Part shown: positions 46,766 to 54,622 of the stretch, one piece after another
Layout of the letters: each line of letters starts with the position of its first letter
Position numbering within the stretch: position 1 is the stretch's first letter
Assembly (NCBI RefSeq): GCF_010729665.1
Contig: NZ_AP022610.1
Span: forward strand, 5,394,001-5,458,000
Source of the DNA: Mycolicibacterium madagascariense
Lineage (GTDB): Bacteria > Actinomycetota > Actinomycetes > Mycobacteriales > Mycobacteriaceae
Direction: 5' to 3'
Length of the DNA: 64,000 nucleotides
Notes under the pieces: model-generated
Database searches by the model: none
What the model saw: the letters and a program-made list of their open reading frames with translations, nothing else
What the model was told of the DNA's origin: nothing
Program-made: the position numbers and the translations under genes

Positions 46766-47422
46766 ATGGGCGTGTTCACACGGCGTAAGAGCCGGGCCAC
46801 CCGGCGCGCGGAAGCGAAGGCCATCAAGGCCAAGGCCAAGTTGGAGGCCCGGCTCTCGGCACGGAACGAGACCCGCCGCATCAAGGCCGAGAGCAAGCGC
46901 GAGGTCAAGGCGCTCAAGGCGGGCCTCAAGGCGCAGCGGGCCAGCGACCGAGCGGCCATCAAGGTTGCTGAAACGCAGCTCAAGGCGGTGCGCGAGGGAA
47001 AGCTGCTGTCCCCGACGCGCATTCGCCGAACCTTCACGATCGCGCGCATGCTGGCGCCCGTCGTGGTGCCGGTCGCCTACCGCGTCGCCATCGCCGCCCG
47101 CGGCTTCATCGACGAGCGACGCGCTGACCAGCTCGGCGTGCCGCTGAGTCAGGTCGGGCAGTACTCCGGGGTCGGGGGCGCGCTCTCGGCCCGCATCGCC
47201 GGAGCAGAGCAGACCCTGGCGCAGGTGGCGGCGAAGAAGCCGAAGGACGCCGAGACCAAGCAGTTCGTCGCGGCCATGACCGACCGGCTGCGCGATCTGT
47301 CCGCGGCCGTCACGGCTGCGGAGAATATGCCGACGCCGCGCCGACGGGCCGCCCACACGGCGATCGCCGAGCAACTCGACGGGGTCGACGCTGATCTCGT
47401 CGCCCGCCTCGGCGTGCTCTGA
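46766..47422 (+). CDS. DUF6474-type protein (Rv3850)
   Basis: 218 residues, the same length as M. tuberculosis Rv3850. The N-terminal ~80 residues are a basic Lys/Arg/Ala coiled coil (RRKSRATRRAEAKAIKAKAK), followed by a short hydrophobic helix (ARMLAPVVVPVAYRVAIAA) and a second Ala-rich helical region. Possibly a DNA- or membrane-associated protein; function unknown. ATG eight bases after GGGAGG. Confidence 0.8.
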   Translation: MGVFTRRKSRATRRAEAKAIKAKAKLEARLSARNETRRIKAESKREVKALKAGLKAQRASDRAAIKVAETQLKAVREGKLLSPTRIRRTFTIARMLAPVVVPVAYRVAIAARGFIDERRADQLGVPLSQVGQYSGVGGALSARIAGAEQTLAQVAAKKPKDAETKQFVAAMTDRLRDLSAAVTAAENMPTPRRRAAHTAIAEQLDGVDADLVARLGVL

Positions 47423-47527
47423 TCCTCCGGGCCCCGGCCTAGACCGTCGGCGTCAGCCGTCACCGGTTGGCTACGTCGACCGGATGGCATGATGGGCACC
47501 TCTGTCGAGTGCAAAGGAGCAGCCACC

Positions 47528-47989
47528 ATGGCCGACGAACGGGATCGACCGGGCGTGCCGCCCACCGATCAGTCGCCGGACGCGGGCGCCGTCCCCACGC
47601 CCCCGCCACCGGCCAAGAAGGCCCCCGCGAAGAAGGCCGCGCCAGCGAAGAAGGCGGCGGCGAAGAAGGCCGCGCCGGCGAAGAAGGCACCGGCCAAGGC
47701 GCCCGCCAAGAAGGCGCCCGCCAAGGCGACACCCCCGCAGGCCGCTCCGACTCCGCCGCCCGTCGCCGCCAAACCCGAGGCCGTCGCCCCGGTCGATGGT
47801 GAGGGCTCCGCTCCCTCACCCGCCAAGGAGGCTGCCGCACTGGCGAAGTCGGCCGTGGCCAGTGCGCCGACCGCCATCCCGACGCCGGGTCCCGAGCCGT
47901 CGCGACTGCCGATTGCCGCCGCCGTCGCCGCGGGTGTTCTGGCGATCCTGGTGGTGCTCCTGGTCCGACGTAGCTCGGACGAGTCATGA
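47528..47989 (+). CDS. hns: Histone-like membrane-anchored protein Hns (Rv3852)
   Basis: 153 residues. A Lys/Ala/Pro-rich tail of KKA-PAKK type repeats (about 28-72, similar to eukaryotic H1 and HupB tails), a linker, and a C-terminal membrane helix ([20 protein letters not shown]). M. tuberculosis Rv3852 (Hns) has the same design and affects the nucleoid. ATG with AAAGGAG about nine bases upstream. The next gene overlaps the stop (ATGA). Confidence 0.85.
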   Translation: MADERDRPGVPPTDQSPDAGAVPTPPPPAKKAPAKKAAPAKKAAAKKAAPAKKAPAKAPAKKAPAKATPPQAAPTPPPVAAKPEAVAPVDGEGSAPSPAKEAAALAKSAVASAPTAIPTPGPEPSRLPIAAAVAAGVLAILVVLLVRRSSDES

Positions 47990-48468
47990 CCGCCGTCGCC
48001 CCCCGCGCCACCGCCGATCTGGTCGACGACATCCATCCCGACGTGCGGAGTTGCGACCTGCAGCTGCAGAACTTCGGCGCGACGACGTCGTTCGCCGGGC
48101 CCATCACCACCGTGCGCTGCTTCCAGGACAACGCCCTGCTGAAGTCGATCCTCTCCGAACCCGGTGACGGCGGTGTGCTGGTGATCGACGGCGACGGTTC
48201 GCTGCACACCGCGCTCGTCGGTGACGTCATCGCCGGACTCGGCGTGCAGAACGGATGGGCGGGCCTGATCGTGCACGGCGCGGTCCGCGACGCGGCCACG
48301 CTGCGCACGATGGACATCGGCATCAAGGCGCTCGGCACCAACCCGCGCAAGGGCGGCAAGACCGGCGCGGGCGACCGCGATGTGCCGGTGACGTTCGGCG
48401 GGGTGACGTTCAATCCCGGCGAGATCGCCTACTGCGACGACGACGGCATCGTGGTCGTCGCCCCCTAA
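47986..48468 (+). CDS. rraA: RraA-family protein (Rv3853)
   Basis: 160 residues. RraA fold with [37 protein letters not shown] and [20 protein letters not shown]. RraA binds and inhibits RNase E in E. coli; it was once annotated menG, which is wrong for this family, and many homologues act as aldolases or decarboxylases. Start overlaps the hns stop as ATGA, so translation is coupled to hns. Confidence 0.92.
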   Translation: MTAVAPRATADLVDDIHPDVRSCDLQLQNFGATTSFAGPITTVRCFQDNALLKSILSEPGDGGVLVIDGDGSLHTALVGDVIAGLGVQNGWAGLIVHGAVRDAATLRTMDIGIKALGTNPRKGGKTGAGDRDVPVTFGGVTFNPGEIAYCDDDGIVVVAP

Positions 48469-48481
48469 CGCCGCCCCCTCA

Positions 48482-48544
48482 CCGCGAACAGACGCAAAGG
48501 GCCCTGAATCGCCGTGATTCAGGGCCCTTTGCGTCTGTTCGCGG
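48482..48544. terminator. Long perfect 29-bp inverted repeat, bidirectional terminator
   Basis: The arms 48482-48510 and 48516-48544 are perfectly complementary (CCGCGAACAGACGCAAAGGG... in the left arm), with a 5-base loop GCCGT. It separates the convergent rraA and ethA genes, whose stops lie at 48468 and 48551. A stem this long exceeds what termination needs. Confidence 0.8.
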
Positions 48545-48550
48545 GAGGGA

Positions 48551-50020
48551 CTAAACCCCGACGGGCGCGCGGTGCTTGGTGAAGTGCAGCGCTTCGTCGT
48601 CGACCTTGCCCTGGCGGATCATGCGGACGTCGAGCAGATAGTTCTGCTTGAGCTTCCACGGCGCCTTGGAGCCGGCCTTGGGCAGCTCGTCGAGCGCCCG
48701 CAGCACGTAGCCGGGGGTGAAGTCCATCAGCGGGCGCTCGTCGACGGAGTTGCCGGGGTGCTCGGGCACGACGGTGTCGAAACCGTTGGCGTCCATGTAA
48801 TTGAGGACGCGACAGACGAATTCGGACACCAGGTCGGCCTTCAGCGTCCACGACGCGTTGGTGTAGCCGATGGTGAACGCCATGTTGGGCATGCCCGACA
48901 GCATCATGCCCTTGTAGGACATCGACTTCGTCAGGTCGACGGGCTCGCCGTTGCGCCGGATCGCCGCGCCGCCGAACAGGCGCAGGTTGAGACCCGTTGC
49001 GGTGACGATGATGTCGGCCTCGAGCACCTCACCGGAGCTGAGCTTGATGCCCTCGGGGACGAACGTGTCGATGGTGTCGGTGACGACGTCGGCATCGCCG
49101 CTGCGAATGGTCTTGAACAGATCGCCATTGGGCGCCAAGCAGAGTCGCTCGTCCCACGGGTTGTAGCGCGGGCCGAAGTGCTTCTCGACGTCATAACCCT
49201 CGGGCAGTCGGCGCTGCGCCATGGTGAGCAGTGTCTTGCGCATGTACTTCGGGAACTTGCGCGCGAGCTGGTACTGCGCGGTGCTGAAGATGATGGCCTT
49301 CCAGCGGTTGACGAAGTGCGCGGCCTTCTCCGGCAGGTACTTGTTGACCTGTTCGGCGATGGGGTCGACGGCGGGCAGCGCGCCGATGTAGGACGGCGAG
49401 CGCTGCAGCATCGTCACGTGGCCGGAGCCACCCTTGACCAGTGACGGGATGAGTGTGATAGCCGTTGCGCCACTGCCGATCACTACGATCTTCTTGCCCG
49501 TGTAGTCGAGGTCCTCGGGCCAGTGCTGCGGGTGCACGATGGTGCCCGCGAAGTCCTCGGCGCCGGGGAACGTCGGCGAGTAGCCCTGGTCGTAGTTGTA
49601 GTAGCCGGTGGTGGCGAAGAGGAACGAGCAGGTGAGCGTCTTCTCCTCGGTGCCGGTGTCGACGGTGACGATCCAGTGGTTGTCGGCGTCGGACCACTCC
49701 GCGGCAGTCACCTGGTGGCGGTAGCGGATCTTCTGGTCGATGCCGTTCTCGGCGGCGGCTTCCTTGATGTAGTTCAGGATCGACGGGCCGTCGGCGATCG
49801 ACTTGGCCGACGTCCACGGCTTGAAGCGGAAGCCGAGGGTGAACATGTCGGAGTCGGAGCGAATGCCGGGGTACTTGAACAGGTCCCAGGTACCGCCCAT
49901 GTTCTCGCGTCGTTCGAGGATGGCGTAGGTCTTCGAGGGCGAACGATTCTGCAGGTGCCAGGCGGCGCTGATGCCGGAGATGCCAGCGCCCACGATGAGA
50001 ACGTCGAGGTGTTCGGTCAT
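48551..50020 (-). CDS. ethA: Baeyer-Villiger monooxygenase EthA
   Basis: 489 residues, identical in length to M. tuberculosis EthA, which activates ethionamide. FAD motif IVGAGISGISAAWHL at residue 8, the BVMO fingerprint FAGTIVHPQHWPEDLD (FxGxxxHxxxW), and the NADPH-binding IVVIGSGATAITLIP are intact. The native role is oxidation of ketones or lipids of unknown identity. Divergent from ethR over a 76-base region containing two palindromic sites. TAACGT lies six bases before the ATG, suggesting a leaderless mRNA. Confidence 0.95.
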   Translation of the reverse strand: MTEHLDVLIVGAGISGISAAWHLQNRSPSKTYAILERRENMGGTWDLFKYPGIRSDSDMFTLGFRFKPWTSAKSIADGPSILNYIKEAAAENGIDQKIRYRHQVTAAEWSDADNHWIVTVDTGTEEKTLTCSFLFATTGYYNYDQGYSPTFPGAEDFAGTIVHPQHWPEDLDYTGKKIVVIGSGATAITLIPSLVKGGSGHVTMLQRSPSYIGALPAVDPIAEQVNKYLPEKAAHFVNRWKAIIFSTAQYQLARKFPKYMRKTLLTMAQRRLPEGYDVEKHFGPRYNPWDERLCLAPNGDLFKTIRSGDADVVTDTIDTFVPEGIKLSSGEVLEADIIVTATGLNLRLFGGAAIRRNGEPVDLTKSMSYKGMMLSGMPNMAFTIGYTNASWTLKADLVSEFVCRVLNYMDANGFDTVVPEHPGNSVDERPLMDFTPGYVLRALDELPKAGSKAPWKLKQNYLLDVRMIRQGKVDDEALHFTKHRAPVGV

Positions 50021-50032
50021 GGCGACACGTTA

Positions 50033-50067
50033 TCAACAGCGTGTTGAATTGGTCAACAGTGTGTTGA
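50033..50067. promoter_or_regulatory. Two copies of an EthR operator palindrome
   Basis: TCAACAGCGTGTTGA (50033-50047) and TCAACAGTGTGTTGA (50053-50067) are 15-base near-palindromes, TCAACA-N3-TGTTGA, spaced 20 bases centre to centre (two helix turns). They occupy most of the ethA-ethR intergenic region and cover the sequence just upstream of the ethA -10. Cooperative EthR binding is known in M. tuberculosis, but over a different-looking sequence. Confidence 0.75.
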
Positions 50068-50096
50068 AAAATTCGACATGCAGTAAAGTCAACGCC

Positions 50097-50735
50097 GTGA
50101 CCACGACCAGTGCGGCCAAGTCCGGACGAGCCCGCCGTTCGACCCGCCCGTCCGGCGACGACCGCGAGGCCGCCATTCTCGCGACCGCCGAACGGCTGCT
50201 GGCAGACAAGAAGTTCGCCGACATCTCCGTCGACGACCTGGCCAAGGGCGCCGGACTCTCGCGGCCCACGTTCTACTTCTACTTCCCCTCCAAGGAAGCC
50301 GTGCTGCTGGCGCTGTTCGAGCGCGTGATCATCGAGGCAGACTCCGCGCTGGAGGCGCTGACCGCCGATCCGCCCGCCGAACCCAAGGCGCTGTGGCGGC
50401 ACGGCATCGACGTCTTCGTCCGAACGTTCGGCACCCACCGCGCGGTCTCCCTGGCCGCCGAGCGGTCGCGGGCCACCGAGGAGATCAGCGAACTCTGGTC
50501 GCGATTCATGCAGAAGTGGGTGACCCACAGCGCCGCCATCATCGACGTCGAGCGGGCCCGCGGCGCGGCGCCACAGACGCTGCCCGCGGTCGAGCTGTCG
50601 ACCGCCCTGAACCTGCTCAACGAGAAGGTCATGCTGACGTCATTCGCGGGAGAGGTGCCGTCGATCCCCGCCGAGCGCGTGCTGGACACGCTCGTCCACA
50701 TCTGGATGACCAGCATCTACGGCGCGGCGCAGTAG
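50097..50735 (+). CDS. ethR: TetR-family repressor EthR
   Basis: 212 residues. N-terminal HTH: ADISVDDLAKGAGLSRPTFY with FYFPSKEAVLLALFERV, as in EthR. The C-terminal ligand domain forms a hydrophobic tunnel in M. tuberculosis EthR and releases DNA on binding lipophilic ligands. It represses ethA and itself. GTG start; TAAAGT ends seven bases upstream, so ethR too looks leaderless, giving a pair of divergent leaderless promoters around the operators. Confidence 0.93.
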   Translation: MTTTSAAKSGRARRSTRPSGDDREAAILATAERLLADKKFADISVDDLAKGAGLSRPTFYFYFPSKEAVLLALFERVIIEADSALEALTADPPAEPKALWRHGIDVFVRTFGTHRAVSLAAERSRATEEISELWSRFMQKWVTHSAAIIDVERARGAAPQTLPAVELSTALNLLNEKVMLTSFAGEVPSIPAERVLDTLVHIWMTSIYGAAQ

Positions 50736-50743
50736 GCCCCTCG

Positions 50744-50798
50744 CGAGACTGAACCCGACGACGTTTGACGGCGATCTTCGTCGCCAGATTCAGTCTCG
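50744..50798. terminator. Inverted repeat after ethR
   Basis: CGAGACTGAA (50744-50753) and TTCAGTCTCG (50789-50798) are perfect 10-bp arms enclosing a further inverted pair (GACGACG and CGTCG). It begins nine bases after the ethR stop and ends about 25 bases before the LexA-like box of the next gene. It may end ethR transcription; no T tract follows. Confidence 0.5.
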
Positions 50799-50822
50799 GC
50801 ACCCTCCTCGTCGCACGGGCAT

Positions 50823-50838
50823 GCGAACATGTGTTCGT
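50823..50838. promoter_or_regulatory. LexA-like box at the start of the DinB polymerase gene
   Basis: GCGAACATGTGTTCGT keeps the full CGAAC-N4-GTTCG core of the mycobacterial SOS box; only the outermost T and A differ. The box overlaps two in-frame GTG codons (50831, 50837) that begin the gene, the same arrangement as for the 13E12 gene. Confidence 0.7.
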
Positions 50839-52039
50839 GTCATCCGACGCAGCGGACATCCTGCATGCCGACCTCGACTCGTTCTACGCGTCGGTCGAGC
50901 AGCGCGATGACCGTTCGCTGCGCGGCAGGCCGGTGATCGTCGGCGGCGGTGTGGTGCTCGCGGCGAGCTACGAGGCGAAGGCCTTCGGGGTGCGTACCGC
51001 GATGGGCGGACGGCAGGCCAAGATGCTGTGTCCGCAGGCCATCGTGGTGCCGCCGCGGATGGCGGCCTACTCCGAGGCCAGCGCGGCGGTCTTCGAGGTG
51101 TTCCACGACACCACTCCCCTGGTCGAGCCACTGTCGGTCGACGAGGCGTTCCTCGACGTCAGCGGTCTGGGCCGGGTGTCGGGCACACCCGTTCAGATCG
51201 GCGCCCGGCTCCGCGAGCGCGTGCTCGACGAGGTCGGGCTGCCCATCACCGTCGGCATCGCGCGCACCAAGTTCCTCGCCAAGGTGGCGAGCCAGGAGGC
51301 CAAGCCCGACGGGTTGCTCCTCGTGCCGCCCGATCGCGAGCTGGAGTTCCTGCACCCGCTGCCCGTGCGCCGGCTCTGGGGGGTCGGCGCCAAGACCGCC
51401 GACAAGCTGCACGCGCACGGCATCCGCACCGTCGCCGACGTCGCCGAACTCAGCGAGTCGATGCTCGGCTCGATCGTCGGCGGTGGCATGGGGCACCAGC
51501 TGTTCGCGCTATCGCACAACATCGATCGCCGACGCGTCGTCACCGGCGTGCGGCGCCGCTCGGTGGGTGCGCAGCGGGCACTCGGCCGGGCGGGAAACAC
51601 CATGTCCGACAGTGAGATCGACGCCGTCGTGGTCAACCTCGTCGACCGCATCACGCGCCGGATGCGCAAGTCCGACCGAACCGGACGCACCGTCGTGCTG
51701 CGGCTGCGCTTCGACGACTTCAGCCGCGTCACCCGCTCCCACACCCTGCCGCGCGCGACGGCCGCCACCGACGTCATCCTCTCGGCCGCAAGGGCCCTCG
51801 TCGCCGCCGCCGCACCGCTGATCGCCGAGCGCGGCCTCACGCTCGTCGGGTTCGCGGTGTCCAACATCGACCGCGAGGGCGCCCAGCAGCTGGAGCTGTC
51901 GTTCGACGCCGAACCGGATCGGCTCGCGCTGGACTCCGCCGTCGACGAGGTGCGCCAGCGCTTCGGCAACGGCTCACTGACGCGCGGGGTGCTCCTCGGC
52001 CGCGACCCCGGCCTCGAGATGCCGACGCTTCCCGACTAG
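50831..52039 (+). CDS. Y-family DNA polymerase IV (DinB type)
   Basis: 402 residues from GTG 50831 (50837 is possible). Catalytic palm residues: DILHADLDSFYASVEQ and SVDEAFLDVSG; thumb and little finger domains follow; the C-terminal region has QLELSF, similar to a beta-clamp binding motif. The steric-gate position after LDSF is Tyr. M. tuberculosis lacks a dinB at this locus; M. smegmatis has a third DinB (DinB3) whose position would fit. A longer frame from 50765 includes an N terminus not seen in the family. It lies over a LexA-like box and is convergent with the PHP gene, sharing a CTAG. Confidence 0.88.
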   Translation: MFVSSDAADILHADLDSFYASVEQRDDRSLRGRPVIVGGGVVLAASYEAKAFGVRTAMGGRQAKMLCPQAIVVPPRMAAYSEASAAVFEVFHDTTPLVEPLSVDEAFLDVSGLGRVSGTPVQIGARLRERVLDEVGLPITVGIARTKFLAKVASQEAKPDGLLLVPPDRELEFLHPLPVRRLWGVGAKTADKLHAHGIRTVADVAELSESMLGSIVGGGMGHQLFALSHNIDRRRVVTGVRRRSVGAQRALGRAGNTMSDSEIDAVVVNLVDRITRRMRKSDRTGRTVVLRLRFDDFSRVTRSHTLPRATAATDVILSAARALVAAAAPLIAERGLTLVGFAVSNIDREGAQQLELSFDAEPDRLALDSAVDEVRQRFGNGSLTRGVLLGRDPGLEMPTLPD

Positions 52040-53046
52040 GGTCGCGAATTCGTCCACGCCAGAAGCCTTTCCACCGGCCAGGTGTTGACGATGCGATCGA
52101 CGGGCACGTCGTTGTCGAGCGCGCGCTGGGCGCCGTACCCGAGGAAGTCGAGCTGCCCCGGGGCGTGGGCGTCGGTGTCGATGGAGAAGTCGCAACCGAT
52201 CTCCAACGCCATCCTCAGCAGGCGTGTCGGCGGGTCGCGGCGTTCGGGCCGGGAGTTGATCTCGACGGCGGTGCCGTGGTCGCGGCAGGCCGTGAAGACC
52301 TTCTCGGCGTCGAACGTGGACTCGGGCCTGGTGCCCCGGCCGCCCTCGACGAGCCTGCCGGTGCAGTGGCCGAGCACGTCGGCCTGGCCGCCCGATACCG
52401 CGGCCACCATGCGGCGCGTCATCGCGGGCGCGTCCATCTTCAGCTTGGAGTGCACGCTGGCCACCACGACGTCGAGCCGCTCGAGCAGCTCGTCCTCCTG
52501 GTCGAGGCTGCCGTCGTCGAGGATGTCGACCTCGATGCCGGTCAGAATGCGCATGGGCGCGAACGTTTCTCGGAGTTCGTCGATGACGTCGAGCTGTTCG
52601 CGCAACCGCTCCGGTGACAGGCCGTTCGCGACGGTCAGCCGTGGCGAGTGGTCGGTCAGCGCACAGTATTCGTGGCCGAGGGCCTTCGCGGCGGCCATCA
52701 TCTCCGAGATCGGCGCCGATCCGTCGGACCAGTTGGAGTGCAGATGCAGGTCACCCTTGAGCGCGGCGCGAATCTCCCCGCCACCGAGATCTTGTGCTGC
52801 CGAACGTAATTCGACGAGAGCGTCCGGTTCGCGGCCGGCCCAGGCCTGGGCGATCACGGTCGCGGTCTTCGGCCCGACGCCGGGTAGCGACTTCCAGCTG
52901 TTGGCCTTGCCGTGTTTCTCGCGCTGCGCGTCGTCGAGGCGCTCGACGACGTCCGCGGCGTTGCGGTAGGCCATCACGCGGCGCGAGTCCTCGCGGGCGC
53001 GGTCCTTGTAGTAGGCGATCTGACGCAGCGCCGTCACCGGATCCAT
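52036..53046 (-). CDS. PHP-domain phosphoesterase with helix-hairpin-helix (Rv3856c type)
   Basis: 336 residues. N-terminal SLPGVGPKTATVIAQ is a helix-hairpin-helix, and the C-terminal half is a PHP domain with GDLHLHSNWSDGSAPI, CALTDHSPRL and FSIDTDAHAPGQLDF metal-binding blocks. It looks like the C-terminal part of PolX family proteins, without a polymerase domain. A nuclease or phosphatase role in DNA repair is possible. Confidence 0.85.
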   Translation of the reverse strand: MDPVTALRQIAYYKDRAREDSRRVMAYRNAADVVERLDDAQREKHGKANSWKSLPGVGPKTATVIAQAWAGREPDALVELRSAAQDLGGGEIRAALKGDLHLHSNWSDGSAPISEMMAAAKALGHEYCALTDHSPRLTVANGLSPERLREQLDVIDELRETFAPMRILTGIEVDILDDGSLDQEDELLERLDVVVASVHSKLKMDAPAMTRRMVAAVSGGQADVLGHCTGRLVEGGRGTRPESTFDAEKVFTACRDHGTAVEINSRPERRDPPTRLLRMALEIGCDFSIDTDAHAPGQLDFLGYGAQRALDNDVPVDRIVNTWPVERLLAWTNSRP

Positions 53047-53104
53047 GGGTCCAGTGTGTCAGCTAGGGGGCGACGCGGCGCCGGGGGCGGCGCTATTTTC
53101 GTGT

Positions 53105-53110
53105 TACGAT
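53105..53110 (+). promoter_or_regulatory. -10 element of the toxin/RHH pair
   Basis: TACGAT ends seven bases before the GTG of the first gene, which has no Shine-Dalgarno, so a leaderless transcript is likely. No -35 hexamer or palindromic operator is evident nearby. Confidence 0.5.
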
Positions 53111-53117
53111 ATTCGGC

Positions 53118-53381
53118 GTGGATCGAGCAAGGGTCCATTCCTCGGCGCTCAAGCGGGGGTACTCCGAGGGTGACATCCTTCACGCACTGGAGCACGTACA
53201 CATCGACTACGACGTAGTCGACGACGACCCGCCTCGCACCTGGGTGTTTGGGTTCGCCCCCGACGCCACCCTATTGGAGTTGATCGTGCTGCATACCGCC
53301 CGCGGTGATCTGGTGATTCACTGCATGAAGGCACGCTCATCTGAATTGTCGAAAGCCCTGCGAGCTCGAAGCGGACATTGA
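53118..53381 (+). CDS. Putative toxin, BrnT/DUF4258-like
   Basis: 87 residues. ALKRGYSEGDILHALEHV, TWVFGFAPDATLLELIVL and LVIHCMKARSSELSKAL resemble the RNase-like BrnT/DUF4258 toxins, where H-C-M-K-A-R-like ends are usual (HAMKAR). Not confirmed at the sequence level. It precedes a ribbon-helix-helix protein by two bases, the order of brnT-brnA. Confidence 0.6.
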   Translation: MDRARVHSSALKRGYSEGDILHALEHVHIDYDVVDDDPPRTWVFGFAPDATLLELIVLHTARGDLVIHCMKARSSELSKALRARSGH

Positions 53382-53383
53382 TC

Positions 53384-53719
53384 ATGGCCAAGCAAACCAA
53401 CAAGGCCGGTGCGAAGAATTCGGCCGACAATTCGCGCCCTACTCCGGTGCAGCCCGCGAGCTGGATGATCAAGCCGATGGGTCACGCGGATGTGGACGAG
53501 GCCACCATCGACCGGTTGGTGACCGAAGCCGAAGAGGGCATCCCAGAGGAGAAGCTGCGCCGCCGGGGCAGGCCATCGATTGGACCGGAGGCCTCGAGCA
53601 CGTTCTCCGTGCGCCTGCCAGACGACTTGGCCGCGCTGGTGGACGAACGCGCCGCGATCGACGGCGTGAGCCGAGGCGAAACGATGCGCCGCGCACTCAT
53701 CGAATACCTGACGAGGTGA
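53384..53719 (+). CDS. Ribbon-helix-helix antitoxin-like protein
   Basis: 111 residues. The C-terminal ~40 residues, SSTFSVRLPDDLAALVDERA then GVSRGETMRRALIEYL, are a typical RHH DNA-binding fold; the N terminus is polar and flexible. Start ATG is two bases after the toxin TGA. Likely to neutralise the toxin and to repress the pair. Confidence 0.72.
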   Translation: MAKQTNKAGAKNSADNSRPTPVQPASWMIKPMGHADVDEATIDRLVTEAEEGIPEEKLRRRGRPSIGPEASSTFSVRLPDDLAALVDERAAIDGVSRGETMRRALIEYLTR

Positions 53720-53770
53720 GTCGACGTCGCTTCCGGGCGCCGTCCAGGATCCGGGGCTAGGCTCGACAGA

Positions 53771-54616
53771 GTGCGATTCGCCTTCAAGACCTCACCGCAG
53801 AACACCACCTGGGACGAGATGCTGCCGATCTGGCAGACCGCCGACGACATCGACGTCTTTGAGTCCGGCTGGACGTTCGACCACTTCTATCCGATCTTCT
53901 CCGACTCCACCGGGCCCTGCCTGGAGGGGTGGATCACGCTGACCGCGCTGGCGCAGGCCACCAAGCGCCTGCGCGTCGGCGTGCTCGTCACCGGCATCCA
54001 CTACCGGCACCCGGCAGTGCTGGCCAACATGGCCGCCGCGCTGGACGTCATCTCCCACGGCCGCCTCGAGCTCGGCATCGGTGCGGGTTGGAACGAGGAG
54101 GAATCCGGCGCCTACGGCATCGAACTCGGCAGCATCAAGGAGCGCTTCGACCGCTTCGAGGAGGCGTGCGAGGTGCTGACCAGCCTGCTCACCAACGAGA
54201 CGACGACGTTCGACGGCAAGTACTACCAGCTCAAGGACGCGCGCAACGAGCCGAAGGGCCCGCAGCAGCCGCACCCGCCGATCTGCATCGGCGGCAGCGG
54301 CGAGAAGCGCACCCTGCCGTTGACGGCGAAGTACGCCGACCACTGGAACTTCGTCGGTGGCACCCCGGAGGAGTTCGCGCACAAGCGCGACGTGCTGCAC
54401 GCCCGCTGCGCCGACATCGGCCGCGATCCCAAGGAGATCACCCTCTCGGCCCACGTGCGGCTCGGCGAGGACCGCGACTACGCGAAGGTGGTCGCCGACG
54501 CCGGCGCGCTCGGCAAGGAGGGCCTCGATCTGGCGATCATCTACCTGCCGCCGCCGTACGACCCGGCCGTGCTGGAGCCGCTGGCCGAGGCCATTCGCGA
54601 CTCCGGGCTGACCTAA
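53771..54616 (+). CDS. LLM-class F420-dependent oxidoreductase
   Basis: 281 residues. Luciferase-like TIM barrel with GVLVTGIHYRHPAVLANMAA, GRLELGIGAGWNEEESGAYG and PICIGGSGEKRTLPLTAKYAD. Most mycobacterial members use F420. The substrate cannot be predicted. GTG start with TAGGCT seven bases upstream, suggesting a leaderless mRNA. Confidence 0.87.
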   Translation: MRFAFKTSPQNTTWDEMLPIWQTADDIDVFESGWTFDHFYPIFSDSTGPCLEGWITLTALAQATKRLRVGVLVTGIHYRHPAVLANMAAALDVISHGRLELGIGAGWNEEESGAYGIELGSIKERFDRFEEACEVLTSLLTNETTTFDGKYYQLKDARNEPKGPQQPHPPICIGGSGEKRTLPLTAKYADHWNFVGGTPEEFAHKRDVLHARCADIGRDPKEITLSAHVRLGEDRDYAKVVADAGALGKEGLDLAIIYLPPPYDPAVLEPLAEAIRDSGLT

Positions 54617-54622
54617 GCCCCG

